Shown piece after piece: positions 9,410 to 18,586 of a DNA stretch of 64,000 bases. The notes under the pieces were generated by a model that saw nothing but the letters and a program-made list of their open reading frames with translations, ran no database searches and was not told the DNA's origin. The position numbers and the translations under genes are program-made. Position 1 is the first letter of the stretch; each line of letters begins with the position of its first letter. This DNA comes from Moanibacter sp964542645 (GTDB lineage Bacteria; Verrucomicrobiota; Verrucomicrobiia; Opitutales; UBA2987), in the NCBI GenBank assembly GCA_964542645.1, contig CAZIUG010000006.1:56741-120740 (forward strand). The letters are read 5' to 3'.

Positions 9410-10606
9410 TCAAGACTTATTGATAGCTCGGTACTCCTCTCCCTCCATCAGTTCATGAAGCCATACCGATGAAGAGGAATTCTCGCTCGTCTTCAAATGC
9501 TCCCAAATCTTACTTGAAGATTCTCTCGTGTTCTTCCGTGAAACATCCGAAAATAGGGCCTGGTGGAGTCCCCGTTCCAAATTCTTTGCTGTTGCCCGTA
9601 CTTGAATATATTCTGGGTAAATTTCAGAGTTAAGGAGCAAATTGACAATTCCCAGGTAAGGGAGCTTCGTTAACATCCTACCAAGTAGAAAAGTCACGGG
9701 ATGGGTACGATAGATAATACACCCGGGAATTCCAGCCAGCCCACATGCCAACGACATTGTACCGGAACTCACCAATGCAGCCCGGCCTGAACTTTGAGCG
9801 CCTGCGCGCGCCAATCGAATCCGTAAATTCTCAATGTTTAAATCAGCCAGAATCTCTTCGATTACTTTACGTATCTCATCATCGGGGTAGATGACCAGAG
9901 CATGAAGATCAGGGTATTGCGATCGTAGCCGCATAAATGCCTCAAGTAAAATTGGGAAAATCCGAGAGACCGCTATTTTCCGGCTTCCAGGTAATAGAAG
10001 AACGGGGCCGTCGAATTTGAATTTGAGTGGAAGTTCCGACATTGAGACAAAGGGGTGACCAACAAAACGAACCCGAAGTTCAGTATCCTTATAACAGTCA
10101 ACCTCGAAAGGGAAGATCACCCCGAGCCCATCGAGACATCGAGCCATTGCGAATCTACGCTTCGCCTTCCAAGCCCAGATTTGAGGTCCGATATAATAAA
10201 ATACGTGTATTTCACCGCCACCTTTTCGACTCAATCTCCGTTTCTTAAGCTTTCTCGCCAATCGCAGATTAAATCCTGGGTAGTCTACTAGACAGACATG
10301 ACGGGGACGGTATTTCTCGATCCAATCAATAGTAGCATCGAAAATCTTCTTATAGAGACCAAACCTGCTTACGACTTCGACAATTCCAACAACCGAGTGC
10401 TGTGTAAGATCAAAGAGGAGCTGAGCTCCTTCCCTTTTCAACTCACTTCCACCCACTGCCGCTACTGTCAAATCGGGTCTCAGTTGCTTTAAGCCGAGAA
10501 GTAGGCGAGCCGCATGCTGATCCCCAGAGTGCTCACCCGCTACAATTAAAAGGTCCACCGGTGATGAATCCGGTTCCGGAAACTCTGAAAAGAGAAGAGT
10601 AGACAT
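9410..10606 (-). CDS. lpxB: lipid-A-disaccharide synthase
   Basis: LpxB joins UDP-2,3-diacylglucosamine and lipid X to form the lipid A disaccharide at the inner face of the cytoplasmic membrane. The 398-residue product shows the family hallmarks LLIVAGEHSGDQHAARLL near the N-terminus, the VGGSELKREGAQLLFD block, VDYPGFNLRLARKLK and YYIGPQIWAWKAKR, then LLPGSRK opening the second Rossmann half. It is the last gene of a minus-strand envelope block. A gap of about 300 bases to the oxidoreductase upstream may hold its own promoter. Confidence 0.96.
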   Translation of the reverse strand: MSTLLFSEFPEPDSSPVDLLIVAGEHSGDQHAARLLLGLKQLRPDLTVAAVGGSELKREGAQLLFDLTQHSVVGIVEVVSRFGLYKKIFDATIDWIEKYRPRHVCLVDYPGFNLRLARKLKKRRLSRKGGGEIHVFYYIGPQIWAWKAKRRFAMARCLDGLGVIFPFEVDCYKDTELRVRFVGHPFVSMSELPLKFKFDGPVLLLPGSRKIAVSRIFPILLEAFMRLRSQYPDLHALVIYPDDEIRKVIEEILADLNIENLRIRLARAGAQSSGRAALVSSGTMSLACGLAGIPGCIIYRTHPVTFLLGRMLTKLPYLGIVNLLLNSEIYPEYIQVRATAKNLERGLHQALFSDVSRKNTRESSSKIWEHLKTSENSSSSVWLHELMEGEEYRAINKS

Positions 10607-10914
10607 ATTCGCCTCAGAAATCTGTTTTCAGGTATGTTGAAATAGTCAAGAATCGAGTACCGCTAATTTCTTAGTTACATCTTCTTGGGACCCCTCAAAG
10701 GCAAATTCGTTAGGCCTTGCATCTTTCTAAATCATCGGGAAAGGCCCCACAGACTTCCGATATAATTCTTTTCTTCCCAACGAGAACTTTCCCATTCCTC
10801 AATCTACCGTCTGCGAAACAGAACGAATCTGAGCTAAATCCCCTACCTTATCCACTGGTAAGCTGCCCAATATATTCCGTTAATCTAGCCATGATTTCCG
10901 ATGAGGTTTCAAGG
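10607..10914. other. gap between oxidoreductase and lpxB
   Basis: Roughly 300 bases without a supported gene. An 80-codon plus-strand frame overlaps this stretch but has no family features and runs opposite to both neighbours. No tRNA or strong hairpin was seen. Confidence 0.4.
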
Positions 10915-11856
10915 CTAATTACATTTAATTTGCTCGGTAATCCTAATTGCTACTTCTAGTGCCGAAATTCCGAGATCGGCACCGACCTTTGGTCGACCAG
11001 ACTTTGAAACACAATCGATAAACGAGGCAATTTCGAGATCAAGAGGTTCGCCCTTCTTGATCGGTATTTCCTCCCGGGAAAGTTTCAGCCCTTCCTTGCG
11101 TAGCAAATGTCCCCGTTGTGCTATGAAATCGAGCGAAAGATATGTATTCTCTTGAAAAACACGGATTTCACGGGTCTTTTTCTCACTCACTCGACTTACA
11201 TTGATGTTGGCAACACATCCTGAGCGAAACACGATTCGGGCATTCGCAATATCTTCAGACCTCGAGAACACATTCACCCCAATCCCCTCAATGTTCAAAA
11301 TTGGAGATTTAACCAACGCCAAAACAACTCCAATATCGTGAATCATCAGGTCGAGAACCACCCCGACTTCTGTTCCCCTTAAATCATATGGAGCAAGCCG
11401 GTCACACTTAATAAACCTTGGACGGTTTACCACCTCTTCGAGAAATCCCATTACCGGATTGAAATGCTCAACGTGCCCAACCTGGACAATAGTGCCAGTC
11501 TTGTTTGCGGCCTCGAGTATCCTCTCTGCTTCAACCAGATTCCGACAAATCGGTTTCTCAATCAGGATATGACAACCCGCTCGTAACAGTGGTAGAGATA
11601 CTTTGCAGTGTTGATCAGTGGGCACTGCGATGCTGATAGCATCGCACGCAGCTCCCAATTCTTCCAATGAATCGAAAGGTTTAGAACTGCAACGGTTTGC
11701 AATTTTTTCTGCCCTTTTCATGTCAATATCACAGATTCCAACTAGGTCACACTCCCCATGCGCCGCTAGTATACGGGCGTGATGCTGCCCCAAGTGTCCA
11801 ACACCGACAACACCACATTTCAGCTTCTTCGATTCGCCCATAGCAACATCAGGCAT
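10915..11856 (-). CDS. Gfo/Idh/MocA family NAD(P)-dependent oxidoreductase
   Basis: The 313-residue protein has an N-terminal dinucleotide fold (CGVVGVGHLGQHHARILAAH), the ILIEKPICRNLVEA motif with the conserved Glu-Lys-Pro, and the C-terminal alpha/beta half with VVLDLMIHDIGVVLAL. The family oxidises or reduces sugars and cyclitols. It overlaps lolD by eight bases and precedes lpxB, so an envelope sugar role is likely. GnnA, which makes 2,3-diamino lipid A precursors, belongs to this family, but no GnnB-like aminotransferase is nearby, so that assignment is only a hypothesis. Confidence 0.88.
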   Translation of the reverse strand: MPDVAMGESKKLKCGVVGVGHLGQHHARILAAHGECDLVGICDIDMKRAEKIANRCSSKPFDSLEELGAACDAISIAVPTDQHCKVSLPLLRAGCHILIEKPICRNLVEAERILEAANKTGTIVQVGHVEHFNPVMGFLEEVVNRPRFIKCDRLAPYDLRGTEVGVVLDLMIHDIGVVLALVKSPILNIEGIGVNVFSRSEDIANARIVFRSGCVANINVSRVSEKKTREIRVFQENTYLSLDFIAQRGHLLRKEGLKLSREEIPIKKGEPLDLEIASFIDCVSKSGRPKVGADLGISALEVAIRITEQIKCN

Positions 11857-12529
11857 TTTTCTGAAGCACTCCGTTTCTAAGAATCATCCCACGATCGGTT
11901 CGGTCCGCAAATCTACGGTTGTGAGTTACCAGAACGAGGCTTGCCCCTTCAGCACTGCAGATCTCAAGAAGCAAATCAATGACACTGATTCCAGTTTGTT
12001 CGTCGAGATTCCCGGTCGGTTCATCCGCCAGTATAATGTCGGGCCGATTCATAAGCGCTCGGGCCAAAGCTACCCTTTGCCGCTCACCCCCGGAAAGATT
12101 CAAAGGTGAACTGTGAAGTCGATCACTCAACCCCACCCGCGCCATCAATTCCCTTGCGCGGCGTTTTTCCGAATCTCCCAAGCGGCCGGCTATATGGGCA
12201 GCCAAAATGACATTATTCAAGGCGTCAATTTCTGGAATTAGATAGTAGGCTTGAAAGACCATACCGATAGTACCAGCTCTAATAACTGCTCGCTGTGATG
12301 GACTCATCTCCCGGATTTCTTTTCCCCGCCACCACACAGACCCCGAGTCCGCCATTTCCAGACCGGCTAGGATATTAAGGAACGTCGTCTTTCCACTACC
12401 CGACTCTCCCGTGATGCTGATACTCTCACCTTTCCATACCTTCAGGTCGATGGAATGCAATACCTCTACCGTCTTTCCTCCGAGGACGAACGATTTCGCC
12501 ATACCATTAACCTGAATTACTGGGCTCAT
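11849..12529 (-). CDS. lolD: lipoprotein-releasing ABC transporter ATPase (LolD type)
   Basis: The ATP-binding subunit would power release of outer-membrane lipoproteins from the inner membrane to LolA. The 226 residues contain Walker A GESGSGKTT, the ABC signature LSGGERQRVALARAL and Walker B IILADEPTGNLD followed by LVLVTHN with the switch histidine. The LolD/MacB group has this length and the FQAYYLIPEIDALNNV Q-loop region. It overlaps the permease gene by four bases and the oxidoreductase by eight, indicating one transcript. Confidence 0.9.
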   Translation of the reverse strand: MSPVIQVNGMAKSFVLGGKTVEVLHSIDLKVWKGESISITGESGSGKTTFLNILAGLEMADSGSVWWRGKEIREMSPSQRAVIRAGTIGMVFQAYYLIPEIDALNNVILAAHIAGRLGDSEKRRARELMARVGLSDRLHSSPLNLSGGERQRVALARALMNRPDIILADEPTGNLDEQTGISVIDLLLEICSAEGASLVLVTHNRRFADRTDRGMILRNGVLQKNA

Positions 12530-13755
12530 TCAATTCTAAGAGCATCAGCCACATTCAACCTAGTTGCCCGCCAGGCAGGAATCAATCCTGCCACAGTGGT
12601 CAGGACGAGAGTACTGCAAGAGATTACGATGAAGTCGAACTTCGCATAATGAACGGGAAGTTCGGAAAACTGATAAAATTGAATGAGTACTTCTTCACTA
12701 CGCAAGGCCCCGGCAATCCAATGGATGATGCTGCCTCGAAAGTGTAAAAAGACTAGGGCAAAGGCTATTCCAAATCCCGTTCCCAATCCACCAATTATGA
12801 ACCCTTGAAAACAGAAGCAGGCAATGAGGTGTCGCGGCTTTCCACCTAGCGCACCAAGAAGCCCAATCTCTCGGGTCTTACGTGTTACTGTTAGCAGCTG
12901 CGCGTTGGCAATGGCAAACGCAGCTACGACAATGATTGGAATCATGAGAAAAAACATCATTACTTTCTCCAATTTTAGCACCCAAAGGAGATTCTCATAC
13001 ATTTCCATCCAAGTGAGGACTTGATTTTCAGGTGGTAACTTCGCCTTCAATCGTTCAGCCACCTCGCTTTCCTTCTCTCCGGGATGGAGAGCTATCGAGA
13101 TTCCATGAATTCCCCGACCCAGGTTATAAAGGTCTTGCATCAAGCGAAGAGTACCAAGAATCGTGTTACTGTCGGTCTCGTGCCAACCAGTCTCGTAAAT
13201 TCCAGCAACCCTGAGCTCGACCGGCAAGAGAACTTCATCTTGCTTGAGTCTTTCTAACATTAGCGGTGTATAGACTTCAACCATCGATCCCAGCTCAACA
13301 CCAATCGATGCGGCAAGGGAGCGGCTCAGAAACAGGGAATCATCATCCAAATTCGCTACACTGCCGACAATGAGGAATTCTTCAATTGGAACGATCTCTC
13401 CTTCCTGTTTGGGATCGATTCCTCTTAGAAATGGAAACTTTGGCCGATTGTTAAAGGCCAGCATCACAACTCCTTGGGCATAAGGGGCTGCCGCCTTAAC
13501 TGAAGAATCCTTTCGGATCATTTCTAGTAATGGTTCATAGGTCGGAATCACCTTCCCCGTTTCGATCCTAATATTCCCGTTGATTTCGACGATTTTCTCA
13601 CGATAGGTCATTCCAAATCCACCCATCACACTCTGTACCACCACAAGAATCCAAACCCCAAGCATGACCCCGCTGATCGAAATCACAAAAAAGAAAGAAA
13701 CCCTCTTCCCTGAAGGGGAAAGCTGCCGCAATGCCCAGTATATGTACCAAGGCAT
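12526..13755 (-). CDS. LolC/LolE-family lipoprotein-releasing permease
   Basis: The 409-residue protein has one N-terminal membrane helix (VSFFFVISISGVMLGVWILVV), a large periplasmic MacB-like core of about 220 residues, and three C-terminal helices of the FtsX domain (MMFFLMIPIIVVAAFAIANA and following). The sequence GLLGALGGKPRHLIACFCFQG is the coupling region of this family. A single permease gene sits with lolD, so the transporter may be a homodimer, as in bacteria with one LolF-like subunit. The gene starts three bases after the lysS stop. Confidence 0.88.
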   Translation of the reverse strand: MPWYIYWALRQLSPSGKRVSFFFVISISGVMLGVWILVVVQSVMGGFGMTYREKIVEINGNIRIETGKVIPTYEPLLEMIRKDSSVKAAAPYAQGVVMLAFNNRPKFPFLRGIDPKQEGEIVPIEEFLIVGSVANLDDDSLFLSRSLAASIGVELGSMVEVYTPLMLERLKQDEVLLPVELRVAGIYETGWHETDSNTILGTLRLMQDLYNLGRGIHGISIALHPGEKESEVAERLKAKLPPENQVLTWMEMYENLLWVLKLEKVMMFFLMIPIIVVAAFAIANAQLLTVTRKTREIGLLGALGGKPRHLIACFCFQGFIIGGLGTGFGIAFALVFLHFRGSIIHWIAGALRSEEVLIQFYQFSELPVHYAKFDFIVISCSTLVLTTVAGLIPAWRATRLNVADALRIE

Positions 13756-13758
13756 TCC

Positions 13759-15225
13759 TCAGTCCCGGTCGGGCCGTAACGAAGGAAATAAGATGGTATC
13801 TCGAATGTTCGACGCTCCTGTCAAAATGATACAGAGTCGATCGATTCCCAAACCCATGCCCCCGGCCGGGGGCATACCATGTTCCAGCGCTGCAATGAAA
13901 TCGAGGTCTAACTTTTGCGAATGTTCGCCTACCTGAGCACGAAACATTTCCAATTGAACAAATGGGTCATTTTGTTCAGAAAAAGCAGGAGCTAGTTCCT
14001 GTCCTCCAACACAAAGTTCGAAGACTTCAACCGTTTCCGGATCCTCCTCACTTATTTTGGCAAGTGGCTCTAGTTCTTTTGGAACATGCGTGACAAATGT
14101 GGGTTGAATGAGTTCTGGTTCAATCACTTTCTCGAACACATCATTTGTGATATCAACATCATCCAATTCCGGATTAACTTCAATTCCTAGGTCACTACAT
14201 TTCCTAATCTTCTCTTCTCTCGGCCGGGAAAACCAATCCGTGTCATCAACCGCCTCTAAAATGAGATCTTTGTACTTTACTCTCCTCCACTCCCCCTCGA
14301 AATGTATTTTTTTCCCATCGTGCATCTCAATGTCTGTCTTCCCCAGGACGTCCCGGCAAACTGTCAGAATCATTTCCTGAACTAAATCCATCATATCGAG
14401 GTAGTCTGAGTAGGCCTGGTAGACTTCGAGCATGGTAAACTCCGGATTATGACGGCGGGATAACCCTTCGTTTCGAAAGATCCTTCCAATTTCGAAAACG
14501 CGGTCGAATCCTGCTACCAAAAGGCGCTTGAGATGCAACTCGGTAGCGATCCGCAAATAGAAATCGCAATCCAATGATGCAAAATGTGTTACAAAGGGTT
14601 GAGCCGAGGCACCACCGGCCTCCCCTAAAAGAACTGGAGTTTCTACTTCCATAAATTCCCGTTCTTCTAGAAACGAGCGTATTCGCGACACAATTTTCGA
14701 CCTTTTCATGAATCGCTCACGTGACTCAGGATTTCCGATCAAATCAAGATATCTTTGCCGGTAGATTTGCTCGCTGTCCTTCAAACCGTGCCACTTTTCT
14801 GGAAGGGGCCGAAGGGCTTTCGACAAAAGTCTGTATTGCTCCACCCGGACTGTGACCTCACCTGTCTTGGTTTTGAAGAGCAGTCCTTCTGCACCAATTA
14901 TGTCTCCCAGGTCGAGTTTTTTGAATTCGGAGTAGATCTCGTCTCCAACCATGTCCCTTCGGAAGTAGAGCTGGATCTGACCATCTCGATCTAGGATTTT
15001 TACAAACGCAGCCTTTCCCATTAGCCTAATCACCATCAATCGACCTGCAACCTGGACCCGCTCGGCCTTCTCATCGTCAGTATAGATCGATTTCGCCTGA
15101 GCCGAAGTATGGGTTTGATCACTGTTGGCCCGGAAAGGGTCCTGCCCCTTTTCGCGTAATTCCTTGAGCTTATCTAAACGAACCTTAAACAGCTCGTTCT
15201 CATGTTCTTTCTTCTCGTCCGTCAC
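13759..15225 (-). CDS. lysS: lysyl-tRNA synthetase, class II
   Basis: LysS charges tRNA-Lys. The 488-residue protein has the N-terminal OB-fold anticodon-binding domain (RVQVAGRLMVIRLMGKAAFV) and class II motifs: motif 2 around FLRIATELHLKRLLVAGFD and FEIGRIFRNEG, and motif 3 GGMGLGIDRL near the C-terminus. The length and HNPEFTMLEVYQAYSDY segment fit bacterial LysS. It is the first gene of the minus-strand block that continues into the Lol transporter genes. Confidence 0.97.
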   Translation of the reverse strand: MTDEKKEHENELFKVRLDKLKELREKGQDPFRANSDQTHTSAQAKSIYTDDEKAERVQVAGRLMVIRLMGKAAFVKILDRDGQIQLYFRRDMVGDEIYSEFKKLDLGDIIGAEGLLFKTKTGEVTVRVEQYRLLSKALRPLPEKWHGLKDSEQIYRQRYLDLIGNPESRERFMKRSKIVSRIRSFLEEREFMEVETPVLLGEAGGASAQPFVTHFASLDCDFYLRIATELHLKRLLVAGFDRVFEIGRIFRNEGLSRRHNPEFTMLEVYQAYSDYLDMMDLVQEMILTVCRDVLGKTDIEMHDGKKIHFEGEWRRVKYKDLILEAVDDTDWFSRPREEKIRKCSDLGIEVNPELDDVDITNDVFEKVIEPELIQPTFVTHVPKELEPLAKISEEDPETVEVFELCVGGQELAPAFSEQNDPFVQLEMFRAQVGEHSQKLDLDFIAALEHGMPPAGGMGLGIDRLCIILTGASNIRDTILFPSLRPDRD

Positions 15226-15461
15226 TGAATTCCAGATTCGATCTGGTAATAAATTTTGTTTATGATTTGGGGGGAATGGGTATGGAGCGAAATTCTTGAA
15301 GTGGAGTACTTGCTGGCCGGAATCACGTCTCGATCGGAAACCAATTAGATCAGGTCATTAATCATAAAATCACTCAAGGGCTCGATACCAAACAGCTTGA
15401 ATTCCATTCTGCTCACTAAAATACAATTGGAGATAAACAAACGCACTCACAAAGATGCCCG

Positions 15462-15812
15462 TTACTCGTTCGGCCAAGATTCATTATTTCGAAGATAGCG
15501 TCCATTTTGAAATTCGCAAAAAAAATGCTCGATCAAAGGATGCCGAATAGGCTTTCCCCTAGCGTCAAGCTTAAGGTTACACTGTGCTACATAAGTCGTC
15601 TGCTGGCTACCATCAACCAAAACATGATACCAGGGCTGATTTCGTTCAGGCTGCGTCTGATTCGATTGGTACCATTTGTCACTTGCTTGACAAACTTCAT
15701 CAACCTCAACCACAACCCCACGGTATTCGTAGTGGACATGATACACAAGCTCTCCAGGAGTAAATATGGGACTCGGAGACGACAACTCGTAATATTCCCT
15801 AAGACCTATCAT
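15462..15812 (-). CDS. hspQ: HspQ/YccV-like family protein
   Basis: The 116-residue protein matches the HspQ (YccV-like, hemimethylated-DNA-binding) family. Diagnostic stretches are FTPGELVYHVHYEYRGVVVEVDE near the N-terminus and QPWYHVLVDGSQQTTYVAQCNL in the middle. In enterobacteria HspQ is a heat-shock protein that modulates Lon protease. Whether it does so here is unknown. Its 5' side faces the divergent DUF456 gene, and no heat-shock promoter was recognised. Confidence 0.85.
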   Translation of the reverse strand: MIGLREYYELSSPSPIFTPGELVYHVHYEYRGVVVEVDEVCQASDKWYQSNQTQPERNQPWYHVLVDGSQQTTYVAQCNLKLDARGKPIRHPLIEHFFCEFQNGRYLRNNESWPNE

Positions 15813-15968
15813 CCTTTCTCATCCGTTTCCAGGCTAACTGAAGACCGCCCACACCATTGTCAATTGAGAATAGTTAAGGGGTACGGGTTCATATTTCGCG
15901 TTTTACTGATTAGAGCTGCATTGAAGTGAGTGCACACAACCTTGTAAAGTGACCTATTGATAGTATCC

Positions 15969-16466
15969 ATGCCTTACGAAGGACAGATCGCTTTAGCGAT
16001 CACCATTTTCTTTTTTGCAGTTGGACTGGCAACATCCTTTCTGCCTATTATCCCCGGCTCCTTAATTACCTGGATAGGGGTCCTGATACACAAACTCTGG
16101 CTCTGGGAGGAGTCAGTCTCGTGGACGTTCTTCTGCATAGCAACATTCCTTGTAATACTGGCGCAGCTTGTGGATGTCGCTTTTACCTACTGGGGTGCAA
16201 AAAGATTCGGCGCCACTTGGCGAGGGGGAATGGGTGCCATCTTTGGCAGTATACTGGGAATGATCTTTTTCAATACCCCTGGCCTAATCTTCGGCCCAAT
16301 CGCTGGTGCAATCTTAGGGGAACTCTTAGGAGGCCGAAAATTTATAGACGCTGGAAGGGCTAGTATCGGCACCCTCGTAGGTGGAATAGCCGCATTTTTT
16401 TTCAAACTGATGATTACCTTAATCATAATTGGTGGTTTCATCATGGAACTTTCAAGTGTTGTTTGA
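15969..16466 (+). CDS. DUF456 family membrane protein
   Basis: The product of 165 residues from ATG 15969 is mostly hydrophobic, with about four to five membrane segments and glycine-rich hairpins such as GAIFGSILGMIFFNTPGLIFG and AGAILGELLGG. This arrangement, starting with two helices around FLPIIPGSLITWIGVLIH, is that of DUF456, a family of unknown function. The frame is open from TTG 15957, but ATG 15969 (MPYEGQ) is the better start. Confidence 0.8.
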   Translation: MPYEGQIALAITIFFFAVGLATSFLPIIPGSLITWIGVLIHKLWLWEESVSWTFFCIATFLVILAQLVDVAFTYWGAKRFGATWRGGMGAIFGSILGMIFFNTPGLIFGPIAGAILGELLGGRKFIDAGRASIGTLVGGIAAFFFKLMITLIIIGGFIMELSSVV

Positions 16467-16699
16467 ACCTAAACGAGGACCGGGAAGAAGACTCACTCTA
16501 TACTGATCGGTGAAAATACTGAGCCCATCAGATAATTCATTTTGTCCCGCTTCCATCAACAGATCTCCTGTTTCAATACCTGTTTCATTCTCTTTTCTTG
16601 ACCCCAGCAATTAGAGTACATTCTTCTGAGATCGAAACAGCATCATATAGTTTATTATTTCACCTTTTCTGTTCGCATCGATTTTTGGCCTCTGCCGCC

Positions 16700-17113
16700 A
16701 TGGAATTAAGTAACTTCGAAACCAGACCTCTACCCTTTGTCCCAGACGTAACCGCACCCGATGGTTCGGATGTCAGAATCCTCCTTGCGCTAGCAGGGGG
16801 AAGCATGGCCCACTTTGAGCTGAGTCCCGGAGAAACATCAATCGCAGTCGCACACCGTACGGTCGAAGAGATTTGGTACTGTCTGAAAGGCCATGGTGAG
16901 ATGTGGAGAAAACAACCCGATTGTGAACAAGTCGTTGCTCTGAAACCGGGTATCTGTCTGACCCTTCCAATCGGTACCCATTTCCAATTCCGAACCCTAG
17001 GAGAGAAACCCTTCTCTGCCGTCGGGATTACTATGCCTCCTTGGCCTAATGTCAATGAAGCCTATAAGGTTACCGGAAAATGGGAAACCACTTTCTCGCG
17101 AGCAGAGAGGTAA
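16700..17113 (+). CDS. cupin-domain protein
   Basis: The predicted 137-residue protein is a single cupin barrel. Cupin motif 1 lies around VAHRTVEEIWYCLKGHGEMW, and motif 2 around LKPGICLTLPIGTHFQFR. Such small cupins bind a metal and act as isomerases, dioxygenases or sensors, so the substrate cannot be given. The frame runs back to 16598, but the upstream part is not family-like and ATG 16700 (MELSNFETRPLPFV) gives a clean start. Confidence 0.75.
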   Translation: MELSNFETRPLPFVPDVTAPDGSDVRILLALAGGSMAHFELSPGETSIAVAHRTVEEIWYCLKGHGEMWRKQPDCEQVVALKPGICLTLPIGTHFQFRTLGEKPFSAVGITMPPWPNVNEAYKVTGKWETTFSRAER

Positions 17114-17192
17114 TGGATACAAGTTTAATATTTCTCCCCCGTCTTTTTAAACAAACCGGGACAAACAATCTTTAGATTTCTATCCAGTTGCA

Positions 17193-18530
17193 ATGTCACC
17201 TAAAGGCCATTTCGTTAGAGCTCCAGTGAAACAGGATTATCCAAGGACCAAAGAAATTTTGGAGCACGTCGGTCCTTTACCGTCAGTGCCAAAACAAGGG
17301 AAGGTTCTCAATGAAAAGGATTTGCACGATAATCTAACCTCATTTCGAGAACTCAATAAGACAACGACTGTTATCAAATTTCCAGGCCCAGAATTGGATA
17401 TCCCAATGTATATCAATGAGTTTTGGACTTCGAGACAGCGGATGGGACACTCCCTTCACGAGATCTCCTACCGGGCCTGCTTTAAACCACAACTTCCTCG
17501 TTTTTTCATCGAACGGCTAACCCGATTCGGCGACGTGGTTTACGACCCTTTCATGGGCCGTGGCACCACCCCAATCGAAGCAGCACTGATGGGTCGCAAA
17601 CCATTTGGGTCCGACATTAATCCCCTTGGGAAAATTCTGGTCAATCCGAGATTGCATCCTCCGGATCTTTCCGAAATCGAGGGCCGCCTCTCACAAATTG
17701 ATCTGGAACCCAAGACGATTATTCAAGGGGACCTGTCCGCCTTCTACCACAATCAGACGCTAAAGAGAATCACTAACCTCCGCAACTATCTCGCACTTAG
17801 AAGAGAAAAAGGTGAATTCGACTATCTAGACGACTGGATCCGAATGGTAGCAACCAATCGACTCACTGGTCATTCTCCGGGTTTCTTTTCAGTCTATACG
17901 CTTCCTCCGAATCAAGCAATCTCCATCAAATCTCAGTTAAAAATCAATAGAGACCACGGACAAATCCCACCGGACCGTGACGTAAAAGAGATCATCCTTC
18001 GAAAGAGCCGTTCAATGCTCCGAAAACTAGACGATGTCCAACGTCTTCAACTCTATAATTCGAAAAAGGATGCCTTTTTTATTACAGGGACCTCCGAACA
18101 TACTCCTGAGATTAGGAACGAAAGTGTTAACCTCGTTGTCACATCCCCTCCTTTTCTCGATGTTGTCTCCTATCAAAAGGACAATTGGCTCCGTTGTTGG
18201 TTCAACGATATAGATCCAACCACAGTTCCCATCTGGCAAATCCGAAAATCGGAAGAGTGGCAATTAAAGATGACTAAGGTCTTTCACGAACTAAGACGTG
18301 TTCTTGTTCCAGGCGGTTTCATTGCTTTTGAGGTTGGGGAAGTAAGGAGAGGGAAGTTATTGTTGGAGACCTTGGTTGTCCCAGCTGCTATCAATGCTAA
18401 CCTCGAGCCCCTCCTTATCATCATCAACGACCAGCGTTTCACCAAAACTGCTAATTGTTGGGGTGTTTCTAATTTAAAAAAAGGGACCAACACAAATCGA
18501 ATCATTTTGATTCAGAAATCGATCAGATAG
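17193..18530 (+). CDS. DNA methyltransferase, probably amino-methylating (orphan)
   Basis: The 445-residue protein carries the two catalytic motifs of SAM-dependent DNA amino-methyltransferases: motif I YDPFMGRGTT (about residues 117-126) and motif IV TSPPF (317-321), followed by ELRRVLVPGGFIAFEVGE, the fold's strand-5 region. TSPPF favours N4-cytosine or N6-adenine methylation. Motif I precedes motif IV by about 190 residues, so a specificity segment may lie between them. No restriction endonuclase, specificity subunit or vsr gene is adjacent. A regulatory or protective orphan role is inferred. An RNA methylase is less likely but not excluded. Confidence 0.8.
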   Translation: MSPKGHFVRAPVKQDYPRTKEILEHVGPLPSVPKQGKVLNEKDLHDNLTSFRELNKTTTVIKFPGPELDIPMYINEFWTSRQRMGHSLHEISYRACFKPQLPRFFIERLTRFGDVVYDPFMGRGTTPIEAALMGRKPFGSDINPLGKILVNPRLHPPDLSEIEGRLSQIDLEPKTIIQGDLSAFYHNQTLKRITNLRNYLALRREKGEFDYLDDWIRMVATNRLTGHSPGFFSVYTLPPNQAISIKSQLKINRDHGQIPPDRDVKEIILRKSRSMLRKLDDVQRLQLYNSKKDAFFITGTSEHTPEIRNESVNLVVTSPPFLDVVSYQKDNWLRCWFNDIDPTTVPIWQIRKSEEWQLKMTKVFHELRRVLVPGGFIAFEVGEVRRGKLLLETLVVPAAINANLEPLLIIINDQRFTKTANCWGVSNLKKGTNTNRIILIQKSIR

Positions 18531-18586
18531 GAAATAATTGGCAAAATCAGTTAAGTTCCTGATAATTACAGACACCTAATAGGACG

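Noticed and set aside
10717..10959. 80-codon plus-strand frame between the oxidoreductase and lpxB
   Set aside because: No family features, opposite orientation to both neighbours, and it runs into the end of the oxidoreductase gene.
17193..18530. A restriction-modification or phage-defence island around the methyltransferase
   Set aside because: Neighbours are a cupin gene and lipA; no nuclease, helicase or specificity gene is present.
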